Shown: one piece after another, positions 35,233-47,200 of the stretch | How the letters are laid out: each line of letters starts with the position of its first letter | Position numbering within the stretch: position 1 is the stretch's first letter | DNA from: Dactylis glomerata | Taxonomy: Eukaryota > Streptophyta > Magnoliopsida > Poales > Poaceae | Reading direction: 5' to 3' | Assembly: GCA_007115705.1 (NCBI GenBank) | Contig: QXEO01001118.1 | Location: 4,659,571 to 4,723,570 of the forward strand | Length of the DNA stretch: 64,000 bases | Program-made: the position numbers and the translations under genes | The notes under the pieces: model-generated | Told to the model about the DNA's origin: nothing | Databases searched by the model: none | What the model saw: the letters and a program-made list of their open reading frames with translations, nothing else

Positions 35233-38200
35233 TGTGGTGACCCAGTATACCACTGCATGTTGTAGTATACAAGTCGTTGACATAACACTTGTGAAGTACC
35301 AATTCACAAATATTACATCCCTCAGAGTGGTACAACAGAAACATAGCGGTCTTTATTCAAGCACTGAATATTACAAGCCATAATGTTACAAAGGACTCCA
35401 GTTCCTCCTTGGTCCAAAGAGGAACACTAGATGGTTCTAGGTTGATACTACAAACCTTAGCTACAAATGAAAGTAGTAAACTAAACATGATGCCCAACTC
35501 TAGTCGCTTTATTCTAGGTGTTCGATGCGACCAAAGCTTCTATCCTACGACTCTAGGTGTCGGCCTCCTCCTCGAGTCCTTCGTCAGGACCATAGGAGAT
35601 GGTGTAGTCGATGCCTTCGACTCCTCCTGATATATCCGGTTCTTCGTAGTAGACCTCCTCGTAGTCCTCCGGGCTTCCTTTGGTTTCTTCAAACTGGCCC
35701 TCCGAGTCTAAGCAAGGGTTAAAAGGGAGTGGGGGTGAGTAACGAGCGTTACCCAGCAAGTTCATTTAATAGCATAGAGGTGTTTGATGCACTAGCTACA
35801 ACCATAGACTAGAAAGTCTTAGGCCAAATGTAGTTTTTATAATCATTTCTTCAAAGATTGATTTTATTCAAATAGCTATGTCCGTTAGTCTTTACAGGTT
35901 GATTAGAGCTTCGATGGGCTCCTTTCCTGCCGTGTTCGTAGCTCCTTCCCGGAACAGGGAGTATCTTGATACTTTTTGTACACTCTGCAGAGGTGGTCAC
36001 TTGTACCCATAGGAGATCAACGCTTTGCTACATGACCGGGTGTACTTTCCCGTCCATACTTCCTTGGTATGTGGCGCAACCGTTGATCCGAGCCAATCAC
36101 TGTTCCTTCCCGTGACCTTGCATACCCACCCTTTTGCGGCTTCAACTTCGGTTTACTACCCTCGCCGGTCTACACTTTAATAGTTGCCGACCTCGGCATA
36201 CTTGTCCTTTCTGACAATGAGTTACCCCCACCGGTTTGGTTATGCACTTTGGGTAACACCGGCCTCGGCACTCTACCCCCATCGTTGCCGCAATCCATCA
36301 TAGACCGCCAGAATCATGGAATCATTAGGGGGATTCCACCCATCCCGAAGCTCCTCGCAGGGAGATAACTGCTCTGAAACGGTGCATCTGTTGATATGCA
36401 AGAGGGAAAAGATACAGCTGACTCTTCCGTCACATTCCAGACCCTATGGTTGACCATATTTTATGGCACAAGAATCACTGGCGACATTGGTTATTAATCC
36501 TAGGTGAACATTCCAGTTACAGTGGGACCTCCACCATACTCTTACCATGGTCCCATTGCCCACCTTCCTAGGTCGACAACCACAGTGGTTGCTAACCACT
36601 AGTCATATTCATTCAAGAAAAACAGAACCTTTGCTTTTAAATGCAATCATAATAATAATACCACCGGTATATTTGCAAGTACTTTGTTAAAGATAAACAA
36701 GAGATATGAGCAAGAGTGAACTTGCCTACAAACTGCAAGGTAGTGCAGTTGGATTTGTTGAAGTGGCCCGGGACCTCGGGTTCTAGAAAACAGCATCATT
36801 ATCCGTTAAGGGCAATGGTTAAAGATTCAAATAATGCATGCCTTTAAGGTGTGTGTGTTCCCTTTATACCCCCCAGAAGTGTTTTATTCTTGTCATAGAA
36901 TTTATATACTCCTTTTATGATTTTAAAGAGTATATGTTATCAATTGCTTCATTCAAGAATATTCTTCAATATTCTGGAATGGAGTTCAATTTTGATAATG
37001 AGTTATATTCTAATTAGATTTTTCTTAGATATCTCACAACTAGAGAAAAAGTCGTTTAAAGTTCTCTTTCCTATTCATATTTATAAGGTGATTTATTAAA
37101 AGTGTATATACCCTAGCTATGAATTTACCAGAGTATATATTATGTGAAATTTACTTGATTTTATTTCAAGAATGTTATAAGGAGAAATTTACTTGATTTT
37201 AGTTCAATTTATAAGGACAAATTCTTGAATGAATTTACTTGATTTTATTTCAAGAATGTTATTTCCCTTTTACTTTCTCATTTAAATCATTTCTAGAGGT
37301 TTTTCCTTTAAAAGAAAATTTCATAACTCAATTATGAATAAATCCTCTCTTACTAACAAAAATCACTATTTATGTGATTAAAAGGTCAAAAATCATTTAA
37401 AGTTATTTTTGCAAAATCAAGTTTATTTTTCTGCCTTTAATTGGGTGTAAAAAGGTTTTTCTAAAAACCTCTTTATTTTTATTCCAATTTCTGTTTTAAA
37501 ATCTGGTTAAAACCTCTCCCTCTCTCTCTCTGCCAGACCAGGCCCACTTGTCGGGCCGGGCCCACCTGTCGGCGCCAGCCTACCTGGTCGAACCTGACCA
37601 GGTGGCTCGGCCAGCCCGACCGGTCGTACCCCCTCGCTCGCTCGCGTCTTCTTCCTCGCGCTCGCTCTGGCGACTGCATCGCCTCGCCGCCGCCACGCTC
37701 GATTCCGACAAGCTCCACCGGAGTCCACCGCTGAGATGGTTACCAATCGATAGATCAAGCGACGACGCTCCTGCCTGTCCGCGAGATCTTGTCGATTATC
37801 CCCCAGACGCTCTTGTCTCCTTCGCCTCCGAAGCTCTGGTTCTCGGCCATGGCGACCTCGAGCTTGATCTCGAGCTGCTTGGCCCTGTCCTCGGCGCGAT
37901 CTGTTGCTTGGCGAGCTAGGTGATACGCCGACATGTCATCGACGATTTCCTCTGGCTTGATGCCGTCGTGGCCGCGCGGGCACTGCCTTGCCATGCCACG
38001 GTGGTATCTCCTGGGCGTCGAGTAAGTGTTCCCCTTCCTCTCTTCTCCTCTGTGCCCTCCTAGAACTTGCTCTGTGCTCTCCTAGAGCTTGCTCTGCTCT
38101 CCTGGAGCTTGCTCTGCTCTCCTGGAGCTTGCTCTGCTCTGGCCATGCCCACCTGGAGCTTGCGCTGGCCAAGCTCACCTGGAGCTTGCTCTGGCCATGC

Positions 38201-40362
38201 TCACCTAGAGCTTGCTCTGGCCATGCTCTCCTCTCTCTGCTGCACTGGGGTTCCTCCCCAAGCTTGCACTTGTGCTGTGAAGTTAAGCTGGATGTGATGT
38301 GTGTTCCTAGGCTCCATAATCACTCCTTGTCCATTAAGCTTGTTGTTAAAGCTTGAGCATGCTTGTGTTAGCTGCTACTGTTAGTTTCAGTCACAACTTC
38401 AGTTAACTCTGTTAACTGAAGTTTGCTGGTTTCAGTTAACTGAATGATATGGTGATCCTTTACTGTTTAATTATTCAGTTACTGCTGTTGCTTGCTTAGC
38501 TAAGACCTTGCTAGTGGCTAGTCTTGATTAATCTTATCAAGTGCATGGATAACTATGTGTTAGTTATCTCTGAATGTTGCTGTTAATTGAGCTGTGCTGT
38601 TAACAGTCTCACTGCACCTTCTTGCAGTGCTTCTGTTGTGCTGATCTAGTGATGCAAACTTGTTCTGTTGAGTTTGGTTATTCCTAGCTGTGATGCAATA
38701 TTCCATGTCTGCTGTTGTGGCTCTTGCAGTAGCTTCTGGCTAACTGCTTCACTGTGATGCCTCCTTGAGGTGTTCACAGTTACTGTGGGTGTTAAGCTGG
38801 TGTTCTTGAGAGTAGATCACCCTCTGTGGTGGTCTGCTGATGGCTTAATAGATTAAAAGTGTCCCTGTCCACTTTTCCCAGATGTTTATTTAAACTTGAT
38901 CAATTTTTATTGACAAAGCTGATGGTTTTCTAGGTTTAGGCCTGAGTCTTGTTAGCTAGGCAACCCATGTGCCACTCCTGGCCTTGCTCTTATTTCTGTG
39001 AGTATTTCCTTTGAGAAATTCCCAGGTAAGATTATGTGTTAGGGAGTAGGTGCTGTGGATGGCCTGGTCTTCAAGATCATGGCCTCCTGGACATCCAAAT
39101 GATGACTAAAGCCCTTGTTTCATCAAGCTTTGCTTGATTCATGTGTGGCTGTGCTTTGTGCAGTCTGCCTAGGAGAATAACTTGTGAGTTTTCTCCCAGC
39201 ACTCATGTGTGCTGTGGTTTAATAATAACCTGCTGCTGAAGAGTAGCTTGTTCTTCTGGAATAATTCTGATTTCCTACTTCTTATGGCTAGCCTGCTCCT
39301 CCTAGCTGCTTGACCTAGTTCCTAGTTGAACTATGTGACCATGTTGGTCTTTGGCTTTGATGGATGGTTTGTTTTGATGGTGTGCTGGGGTGTGAATCTT
39401 CCTTGTTGCTCAACTCATGAGCAGGGTTGATTGTGTGGTGGTGATTCAGTGATGGTGATGTGGTCTTGATTGTGGTGGTGTTCTTGGTGTGTTGCTGTTG
39501 GTGGTGTGGTGGTGTTGTTCTTGGTCGGCTGTGTTCTTGGCCGAGCAAATTTCACCCTCTGTGATGCTTTTATACTGGCCTTTATTACCTGGGGGCTTGA
39601 CACCTTGATGCATGCACTTGGTGAGTGTGCTGCTGTGGGCTGCCTTCTCCATCTCGGCCGCCTTGAGATATTTCACTCGAGAGCTTGATGATAAGCTCAA
39701 CCTTCTGATGATTATCTACAGTGGCCTTGTTATTCTTGAGTGCCACTTGGTAATTACCATCCTTGGCGATTTGCTGTTTATATTTTTGGTTGCAGGTGCC
39801 AAGAAAATAAAAGAAGAAAGGAAAGAAAGAAGACATATAGTTTTCTTTTTAGAATTTGTAACTTGTAATCTTTCTTTTCTTCTTTTGTAATGTTCTTTGA
39901 TTCATTCCAATTTGTAATATTCTTTCATTCTTGAATTATGTAAAGACAATGTAATATGTGTTGATGATCAATAAAGTTCAAGTTTTCTCTCTCTTTATTG
40001 ATGTTTATATTTCTATCTATTCTTTCTTTATTAATATTTATCCTTTCTAAATGTGTCTTTTAATTCTAAATTCAATCATTCAAGATTCAAATTCAAACTT
40101 GATTCAAATCCCAATTTAAGTTCTAAAGCTTATAACTAGGGTTTTAGTTATCCAATTCATCACCTTCCCACAATAATAGATCAAAAGAGATCATGTCCAA
40201 ATCTTTCGCACTTCGAGAGTTCACCATTTCCCCCTCGAAGAGAGATATGATCACTCTTAGGTTTTAGTGATAAAAGCACGAAAAAATCCCGTAATTTCAG
40301 ATGCAATGCACAAAAGCCCTTCTAATCTACCCCGGAGTTGTTCTACGTTCTGGGATGTTACA
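35233..40362 (-). repeat. E1 5' LTR
   Basis: 5,130 bp. On the minus strand it begins TGTAACATCCCAGA and ends gggtcaccaca, followed by gt and the primer site. The outer ~2.45 kb is repeated at 1-2,427. It includes a very GC-rich part (37,540-37,990) and a minisatellite (38,060-38,230). The 35,233-37,500 part is AT-rich and has no credible gene. Such a long LTR is unusual for gypsy elements. Confidence 0.92.
38060..38230. repeat. Minisatellite inside E1 5' LTR
   Basis: Same array as 140-300, with one extra unit of ctcctggagcttgctctg. Confidence 0.8.
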
Positions 40363-41501
40363 GTCAACACCATCATCACCGCCATGAAGATGGAGTAGTC
40401 CACCTCTGGACTATGGGTTTGTGGCAGTAGCTTGTTCTCTTATGCTTCAATGTTTAGATGCCATATGAGCTGCCCAACATGATTATGGTGCATATTATGT
40501 AATTCCTATATGCTGGATCTTTATTTTATTAGATGATCAATGAGATATGATATGTTATTGTGTTCTTGATGTATGATTAGATGCATATTATTACCCTATT
40601 CTTTATTACTTGTTCTGATCCAACATCTATGCAAGAGCACGGGAGGGGGATGGTGTGTATTAGATAGAGTAACTAGGTGGTAGTGATTGGATAGTGACAG
40701 TATTCATAATCTGCTATGGTGTTTTATCTTTCCACGGTTACCTCACTAGGGATAAAGAGAATGCATGTGCTATAATTTCCTTGTGACAGCTGAGAATTCC
40801 AGGTGACATTCATAGACATAGTTCTATCGTAATATGTCCAAGCGGTAGCATATTTGATATTCAACATCACGTCAAAGTACCTAAGGCTATACTCTAATAA
40901 TTCTTAAATACTAGATTGCTTGAAGTGTATTCTTGTCTATTGGAGTATAAGTAAGTTGTGTTGCATCATCTTTAAATTAGGACGTGATGCCCATATAAAT
41001 ATTATCAAGTTAACATAATAAAAATCGTGTCAATGTTTCGGTCATCTATCTTGCGCTTAATGCCACCACAACTTTATGAGAGAGTAGACAAGTGAACCCA
41101 TGAACCCCGGTCCAATTTTAATCATAAGAAACACATTTCCAACACATTTACATGCACTTTTATTTTCAGCATAATTTTATTCCGATAATACAAAAACATA
41201 TTTACTTTCTTGCATACACATTCAAAACTCAAAAATACCTTTCCCGCATCATATTTAATTTATTGCACCAGCATCACATTTTATTTTACTTACATTCACA
41301 CCTTGTGCTCCAACCACTCGGTGGAGTTGGGAACACAAGACAAGGAAATTGTTTTGCAGGAAGAAGAATGACAAGAGCTTTCTCGACTGTTTCTCGAGAG
41401 TTCGATATTAAACCCCGAGTTCTCTGTGGGGAAAATTTACTCTTGCTATAACACTCTGCACTTGGAGTCCCGATGAATTGGCACCTTACTTAGTGTCATC
41501 A
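40363..41501 (+). mobile_element. Decayed gypsy LTR remnant interrupted by E1
   Basis: It starts directly at the E1 boundary. Its opening (catcaccgccatgaagatggagtag..., with a tctggactatggg motif) is related to the E3/solo LTR family, and its end (cactctgcacttggagtcc... catca) resembles an LTR 3' end. The left part should lie beyond the other end of E1, outside the window. The 3' border is approximate. Confidence 0.6.
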
Positions 41502-42320
41502 CCGCTGCCCAAACTCGGTTTTGAGGTGTTAACCCAAGCAAAAATTTCACGCTTGGGAGGTGCCCATGATTTTCAAACCAAGGAAGGCATCACATAGGTA
41601 GTGACGCCTAAAAATTACATCTTGTATGCTGATTTAACTTAGTAACATCTATCATTTGTCAGCTTCCAATAGATTGCATCCGGGGTTTGAGGGTCCAAAA
41701 TCCAAATGCACATCTACACCGGCAAACATTTTCCACACTTTGTAGAATTGTGCAATGTAGTCAAAAGTGAGGCCATCGTACGTATTGATTTGGGACACCC
41801 AAAACTAGTTCCCAAGGCTTTATGAACCATGCACCATTACTTTTTTTACTGTTCGAAGAGGAGTGGTGCAATATTTTTGGTTCTCATCCCTCAAACCAAG
41901 CCACCGTCCAAAATAAAGCCTTCTTGCCATACACATGTTTACTTTTCATGGATGCCGCGAAGAGGCTAAGACCGTGAGGGGTACAAGGAGTCCCAAGTCC
42001 AATCCAAGGTTTGGAATCATCTTTCTATTCGTGCCAAAGCCACCTCAACCTTAATGTCATGGAGAACTTTGCGAGATTAAGAATCCCTACACCTCCTCTC
42101 TCTTATTTTTGTTTGTTTCATATGAGTTGTTTTGTTCTAAACCCCTAATAATTCATGGGCCCGACGCGTCTGGCTGGCGCTGCTCTAGGCTGTAGCTTGC
42201 CTCCATGCTTGTGTTTGACTCTAGGCACGGCCGCCACAAGAGTTTGCGTTTGCATCCATCAGGGCTTGTTTACTTCTATCATATTTTTACTTCCAAAAGA
42301 TATGGGGATGTGAGGAGATT
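41502..42320 (-). repeat. Partial duplicate of LINE fragment plus start of a MITE
   Basis: Matches 42,838-43,637 at about 90% or more by eye, same orientation. The match stops about 60 bp into the MITE that is complete at 43,569. On the minus strand it translates, with stops, to a LINE-like peptide pattern (GILNL.KF, then LRWLW, then PW.GLGTPC). Confidence 0.75.
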
Positions 42321-42368
42321 TGGTGTTCCTGTCGCCACACGTGGCCGGGTGGGGCGGTGGCCAGCTAA

Positions 42369-43560
42369 ATTTTTTTTTTGCCATTTTTATTGATTAAAGA
42401 GAAGTTTTTGAAGTTCTACAAGCCCCATCTTAGTCAAGAGCCCAAGACCAAAACATAAAAATTACTCTCATGTCATTAAAATACTTAAAGCTTTAGCGTC
42501 GGCAAGGCACCACATAGATGGTCTCATCTTTGAATTTTAAAATAAATCACAGCCACGACTACGGATTGGTTGCGAAGACCCACACATTTCTTTCTTCCAT
42601 ATTTTCCAATAGACGAACATTGCGAGTGAGTCCATTGCTTTTCTTGTTTGACCTCTCTTGTGAATCATCTCAATCTACCAATCCTTGATGGAGAGTGCGC
42701 CATGCCAATTCGTAGTGTGAAGGGCTAGCCAAGTTTGATGTTCCATACCCAATTAGAGGCGACACTTGAACAGAAGATGGACGGGTTGGCTCTTGATGTT
42801 TCACAATTTTGTTAACCTCTTCCATTGAATCTACCGCCGTCCAAACTCGGTTTTGAGGTGTCAACCCAAGCGAAAATTTCACACTTGGTAGGTGCCCATG
42901 GTTTTCAAACCAAGGAAGGCATCAGATATTAGTGAGCCCTAAAAATTACATCTTGTATGCTGATTTAACCGAGTAACATCCATCATTTGTGAGCTTTTGA
43001 ATAGATTGCATCCGGGGTTTGAGGGTTCAAAATCCAAATATTCACGATATTGAATTGTGCAATGTGTCAAAAGTGAGGCCATCGTGGGTATTGATTTTGG
43101 ACACCCAAAAGTAGTTCCCCAAGGCTTTATGAACCATGCACCATTACTTTTTTACCGTTCGAAGATGAGTGGTGCAATATTTTTTGATCTCATCCCTCAA
43201 ACCAAGCCGCCGCCCAAAATAAAGCCTTCTTGCCACACACATGGTTACTTTTCATGGATGCCGCGAAGAGACTAAGATCGTGAGGGGTACAAGGAGTCCC
43301 AAGTCCAATCCAAGGTTTGGAATTATCTTTCCCATTCGTGCCAAAGCCACCTGAACCTTAATGCCGAGGAGACCTTTGCGGGATTAAGAATCCCTACACC
43401 TCCTCTCTCTTATTTTTGTTTGTTTCATATGAGTTGTTTTGTTCTAAATCCCTAATAATTCATAGGCCCGACCCGTCTGGCTGGCGCTGCTCTAGGCTGT
43501 AACTTGCCTCCATGCTTGTGTTTGACTCTAGGCACGGCCGCCACAAGAGATTGTGTTTGC
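42369..43560 (-). mobile_element. LINE 3' end fragment (L1-type, decayed)
   Basis: On the minus strand, broken frames show the C-terminal part of a plant LINE reverse transcriptase protein: GGVGILNL, LRWLW, GLGTPC, KKALFW, then a zinc-finger-like region and VYWKIWK. A short 3' UTR and an A-run (ttttttttt on plus at about 42,369) follow. It is 5'-truncated, which is typical. Stops in all frames show it is dead. Confidence 0.7.
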
Positions 43561-43568
43561 ATTCATCA

Positions 43569-43857
43569 GGCCTTGTTTACTTCTATCATATTTTTACTTC
43601 CAAAAGATATGGGGATGTGAGGAGATTTGGTGTTCATCCAATAATCTTTAATCCCCTTAAATACTCTTATAAAAAAAATACACTAGCATGATAGAGAATT
43701 TTTTATTTAGAGAAAAATACATTAGTATGGAGAAAGGTTACTAGGATATCCTAGGATTATACCCTCCAAACCAGGCTTAGTAAACGATCTATTGGGAATT
43801 TTCTGGGACACAAGATAATCCCTCCAATCCCCTTAAATACACTAAGTAAACAAGACC
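43569..43857. mobile_element. Tourist-type MITE (289 bp)
   Basis: Terminal inverted repeats GGCCTTGTTTACTT and AAGTAAACAAGACC, with the 3-bp repeat TCA on both sides. It is the same family as the element at 49,062-49,352. The 3-bp target repeat suggests PIF/Harbinger. Confidence 0.85.
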
Positions 43858-43860
43858 TCA

Positions 43861-44246
43861 GAGATCACATGTTGCAGGGGAAAGCAACGGAGCCGCAGAA
43901 CAAAAGGAGGTACAGCAGAGGAAGAAACGGTGACTCTGCCTAGTCGACTGCATGAGCAAATCTCAAGCGCCTGAATCTCATCAATCAAACAGCCGGAATT
44001 ATTTCAGGCCGCGTGCAAGAATGGCAGAGCCACAGTTTCATTGGCCAAACTTTCTTTGGCAAAACTGGTTACCCTAACCCAGCATAATCCCACCAATTTA
44101 CTTTCACAGAGCTTCATAATATTTCCAAAACTTCAATATCTACACTACACCCTCCCCTCCCTGTTCGAACAAGAACAGGTCATCTGGACATGACGAAATG
44201 TATGTTCATTTCTCCTCACTGTGATGGCCTAATGGAACGCAATGAG
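43861..44246 (-). other. Probable kinesin 3' UTR and downstream DNA
   Basis: No ORF of note. It lies just after the kinesin stop, so part should be 3' UTR, but the poly(A) site cannot be placed from sequence alone. Confidence 0.4.
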
Positions 44247-47200
44247 TTACCAAAGTTGAGCCTTCTCCCTGATCATGTTGGAAATTGGCTGCCAGCCCAT
44301 CAACCAAGGCTTCCTATTCGCCGGGACCGCGAAGTTGAGTTCAAACATCTCCTTGCTGATGTTGCCACCCTCGCAGAAACCGACCAGCCGGGCCACTATG
44401 TCGGCGCTCTCCTCGATGTGTGCTTCATCCTCAGGGTCTGTCCAGAGCTTGTTCACCAGCTGCAGCTTCCGCTGCTTCGCCTCCAGGGGGACCTGCCATT
44501 TGATGAACAGGCGCTCCCGCTCCTCTTCCGTCAGCTTTGAGCCCATCCGCCGCGCGAGAAATTCTCGCTCGTTTCTCAAAGCTTTGATGCTGCAATAATA
44601 TAAGCAAATAAACAGAAGCTGCCTTATTGAGCCATTCGTAGATAAGTAAATAAATAGTACTATCATTTAGTAACGATTTGACTTGGCCTAGTTGTATTTA
44701 GATCATAGGCAAAGGTTGTGGATGTTATGATGGTTATGTAACACAGAAGGATAGCACTATGACTAAAGATCATCAAAATAGGGCTTCAAAGTTCAACGCC
44801 TCTTTTTTCTAGTACGGAACTGCTGCGCGTACGACGATTCCTTGTCCGATGCTCGTACGATCCAACATCCAATGGAGCTCTACACTTGGGTGGCACCTAC
44901 GGACGAACTGATGTTGGTGTCGGACAAGGATCGTACGAAAATTGTCGTACGTATAGCAAGGTCTTTCTAGTACTCTTCAACAGACTTTCCTGCTGCTAGA
45001 CTTAATCAGCATATATACATAATATGCAAAACAGAAGTATGACAGGCAGCACATTGGCTTATTGTCATAGTTACCTTGAGGCTCGAGAAACTGCAACGTC
45101 ATCACCAGGCGCAGCAGGGCTTGCATCACCGACTTCATCCAAATGCTGCTGCAACCATAACAATCTTCGGACTTCAACTTCTATGTATATCTGGTCAGCT
45201 GTATCCCCCCTGAATAGCCGGTAGAACTGCGTCCTGTGTATGATCGATACATGGCAGATACCCCATAGCTGGATAATGTGCTGCATCTGCTCCTTAAATA
45301 ATCTGTCCCATGACTCAGGGCCATCCTGCAGACATCTGGCATTTTCCTCTGGATCATCTTCCATGTCATTTGGTTTTGCATCAGCAGATTCCAATTCCAA
45401 GACCTGTAAGAACATTTTAAGAAAACCTATTTTAGCAGAAAAGCAAAATAATTTCAAGATGACAAAAAAGTGAATATGCGTGTAAGATCAAGTGAGGTCA
45501 GGACCTGGCAGACAAGCAGCTGCTTCTGGTACTGAAGTTTCGCCACTCTCTCTTTCAGCTCAGTCACATAATCCCTGATGTTTCTTACATTTTCTTCAGC
45601 AGCATTCTGGAACATCCTCTGCATCTTCTTCATGTTCACTGAGCTGGATCGCCTATCGCGTGGTGTTCCATCACGTGATGACATATCTCCAGTCTCTTCA
45701 CTCTTGGTGGGAGTAGCTTTTGCTGAATCCTCATGAGACACTATATGACTGTCTGGAGCTCTGTTCTCAACTTCTGGCTCGGAAGGTCTACTAGAAGAGT
45801 GTGGAGAGCAAGGTGCTCTTATTTGTCTGTTCATGTTGCTCACGCCCAGCGGAAGAAGCATCCTCCTCTTCTTTTTTGATACATTGGACTTTGTGGAAGA
45901 TTCATTACATTGTGTGCCAACAATTGGAAGTGACATCACCAATTTATCAATAGACCTCTGTACATTTTCTAGTTTCGCCTCAAGTTTGGCAATATCATTG
46001 TCTTGCATATGAAGTCTACTGATTTCATCTTTCAAATCAGATCCATTTCCTTCATCTGTAATCATCTCAACATCTCTGTTCTCAGGTCTAACAGATTGCA
46101 TCTCCCTGATTTCTGCCTGAAGTTTGGCAATAGTTTCTGCTACATCTTGGTTGCCATGCTTGTGGCATTCAACCTCCTTGTGCAATACTTCGATAGCTCG
46201 GTTCGCTTCAAGCTCAAGCTGTTGTTGTAGCTGCTCGAGCTTGCGAATTTCATGCTTTAGCATTAACGGAGCAGTGGATGATTGTCTAATTGAGCTTCTT
46301 AGCTTGCTCATTTTACTAGGCTGTAGTGACCCAGAAAATGTGAGACACTTTCGGGCCTTCTGCGACGAGTCAAAGGAATTCCACACCTAAACGAAATGAT
46401 GGATTTGGAGAAGATTTAGTATTTTGCGGGAATAGAGATGACTTAGTTAACAGCAAAATAATATGTTATCAAAAAAAGGAAATATCTTACTTTCTGGTTG
46501 CCACCCATCTTTTTTCGTAGTTCCTCAAGCTGTGAACATGCATTATCTCGTTCTTTCTTGAGTTCTTCCATTTCTATTTCCATCTGCAACATTCACTCTA
46601 TCAGATCAATTAAAAAATTATATTCAATGAATCCTCAAAACCATAAGCTAAAAAGTAAGCATTTCGTCCTTGGTAAGAGTACCTGTCTAATTTTCTTGTC
46701 CTTCTCCATTATGAGTATCTCAGAAGAGGAGGCACGATCAGCGGTACTTAGTTCTGCTTCTAGCCTAGCAACTTCCGTTTGAAGGTGCTTCACAAGTTGC
46801 TTGTCAGAAACAACCTGTATGGACAATGGAATGGTAAGCTTATTTCAACAACTAAGGGTGTGACAAAGAACCTCGGAGTCACAGCTATTACCATATTAAC
46901 TTTTGCAGTATTTGTGACCTCCTTGGCACATGTTGCAAAGAATAAAGTATTTCGAGATTGCTCTACGTGTGTCAGGGCTGGGCTCATGGTACAGATGATC
47001 GCTGTTCTTGCATTCCCACCCAAAGAAAGTTGCAAAATGCGTGTGAGCTTCGAATCTCGATATGGTATGTGTCCACTTCTTTTCTCTGAGCTGCAATGCA
47101 AATTTACAATTAGTTTGTTTGAAGTCCAGCAAGGATAAACTTTCTTTCGTTGGACTTTGCTACTAAAATCAAGAAAATTACAAATGCCCCATGTAACATC

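Larger units (their letters stand above)
1..40362 (-). mobile_element. E1: nested, degraded chromovirus-type Ty3/gypsy retrotransposon (left end outside window)
   Basis: Read on the minus strand, the order is 5' LTR (40,362 to 35,233), primer-binding site for initiator tRNA-Met, an accessory ORF, gag with zinc knuckles, protease, RT, RNase H, integrase, a chromodomain-like tail, polypurine tract and 3' LTR (from 2,427 leftward). Gag-protease-RT-RH-INT order is the Ty3/gypsy order, and the tail after integrase resembles the Tekay-like chromovirus tail. Three later insertion events (2,693-12,851; 15,333-24,791; 25,141-32,127) split the internal region. Without them it is about 6.2 kb, a normal length. 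Stops and frameshifts in gag and pol make the element defective. The outer TSD cannot be checked because the 3' LTR leaves the window. Confidence 0.93.

Noticed and set aside
37479..37994. GC-rich ORFs on both strands in the E1 5' LTR
   Set aside because: Arg/Pro/Ser-rich, overlapping in several frames, located in the LTR. Typical of GC-rich noncoding DNA.
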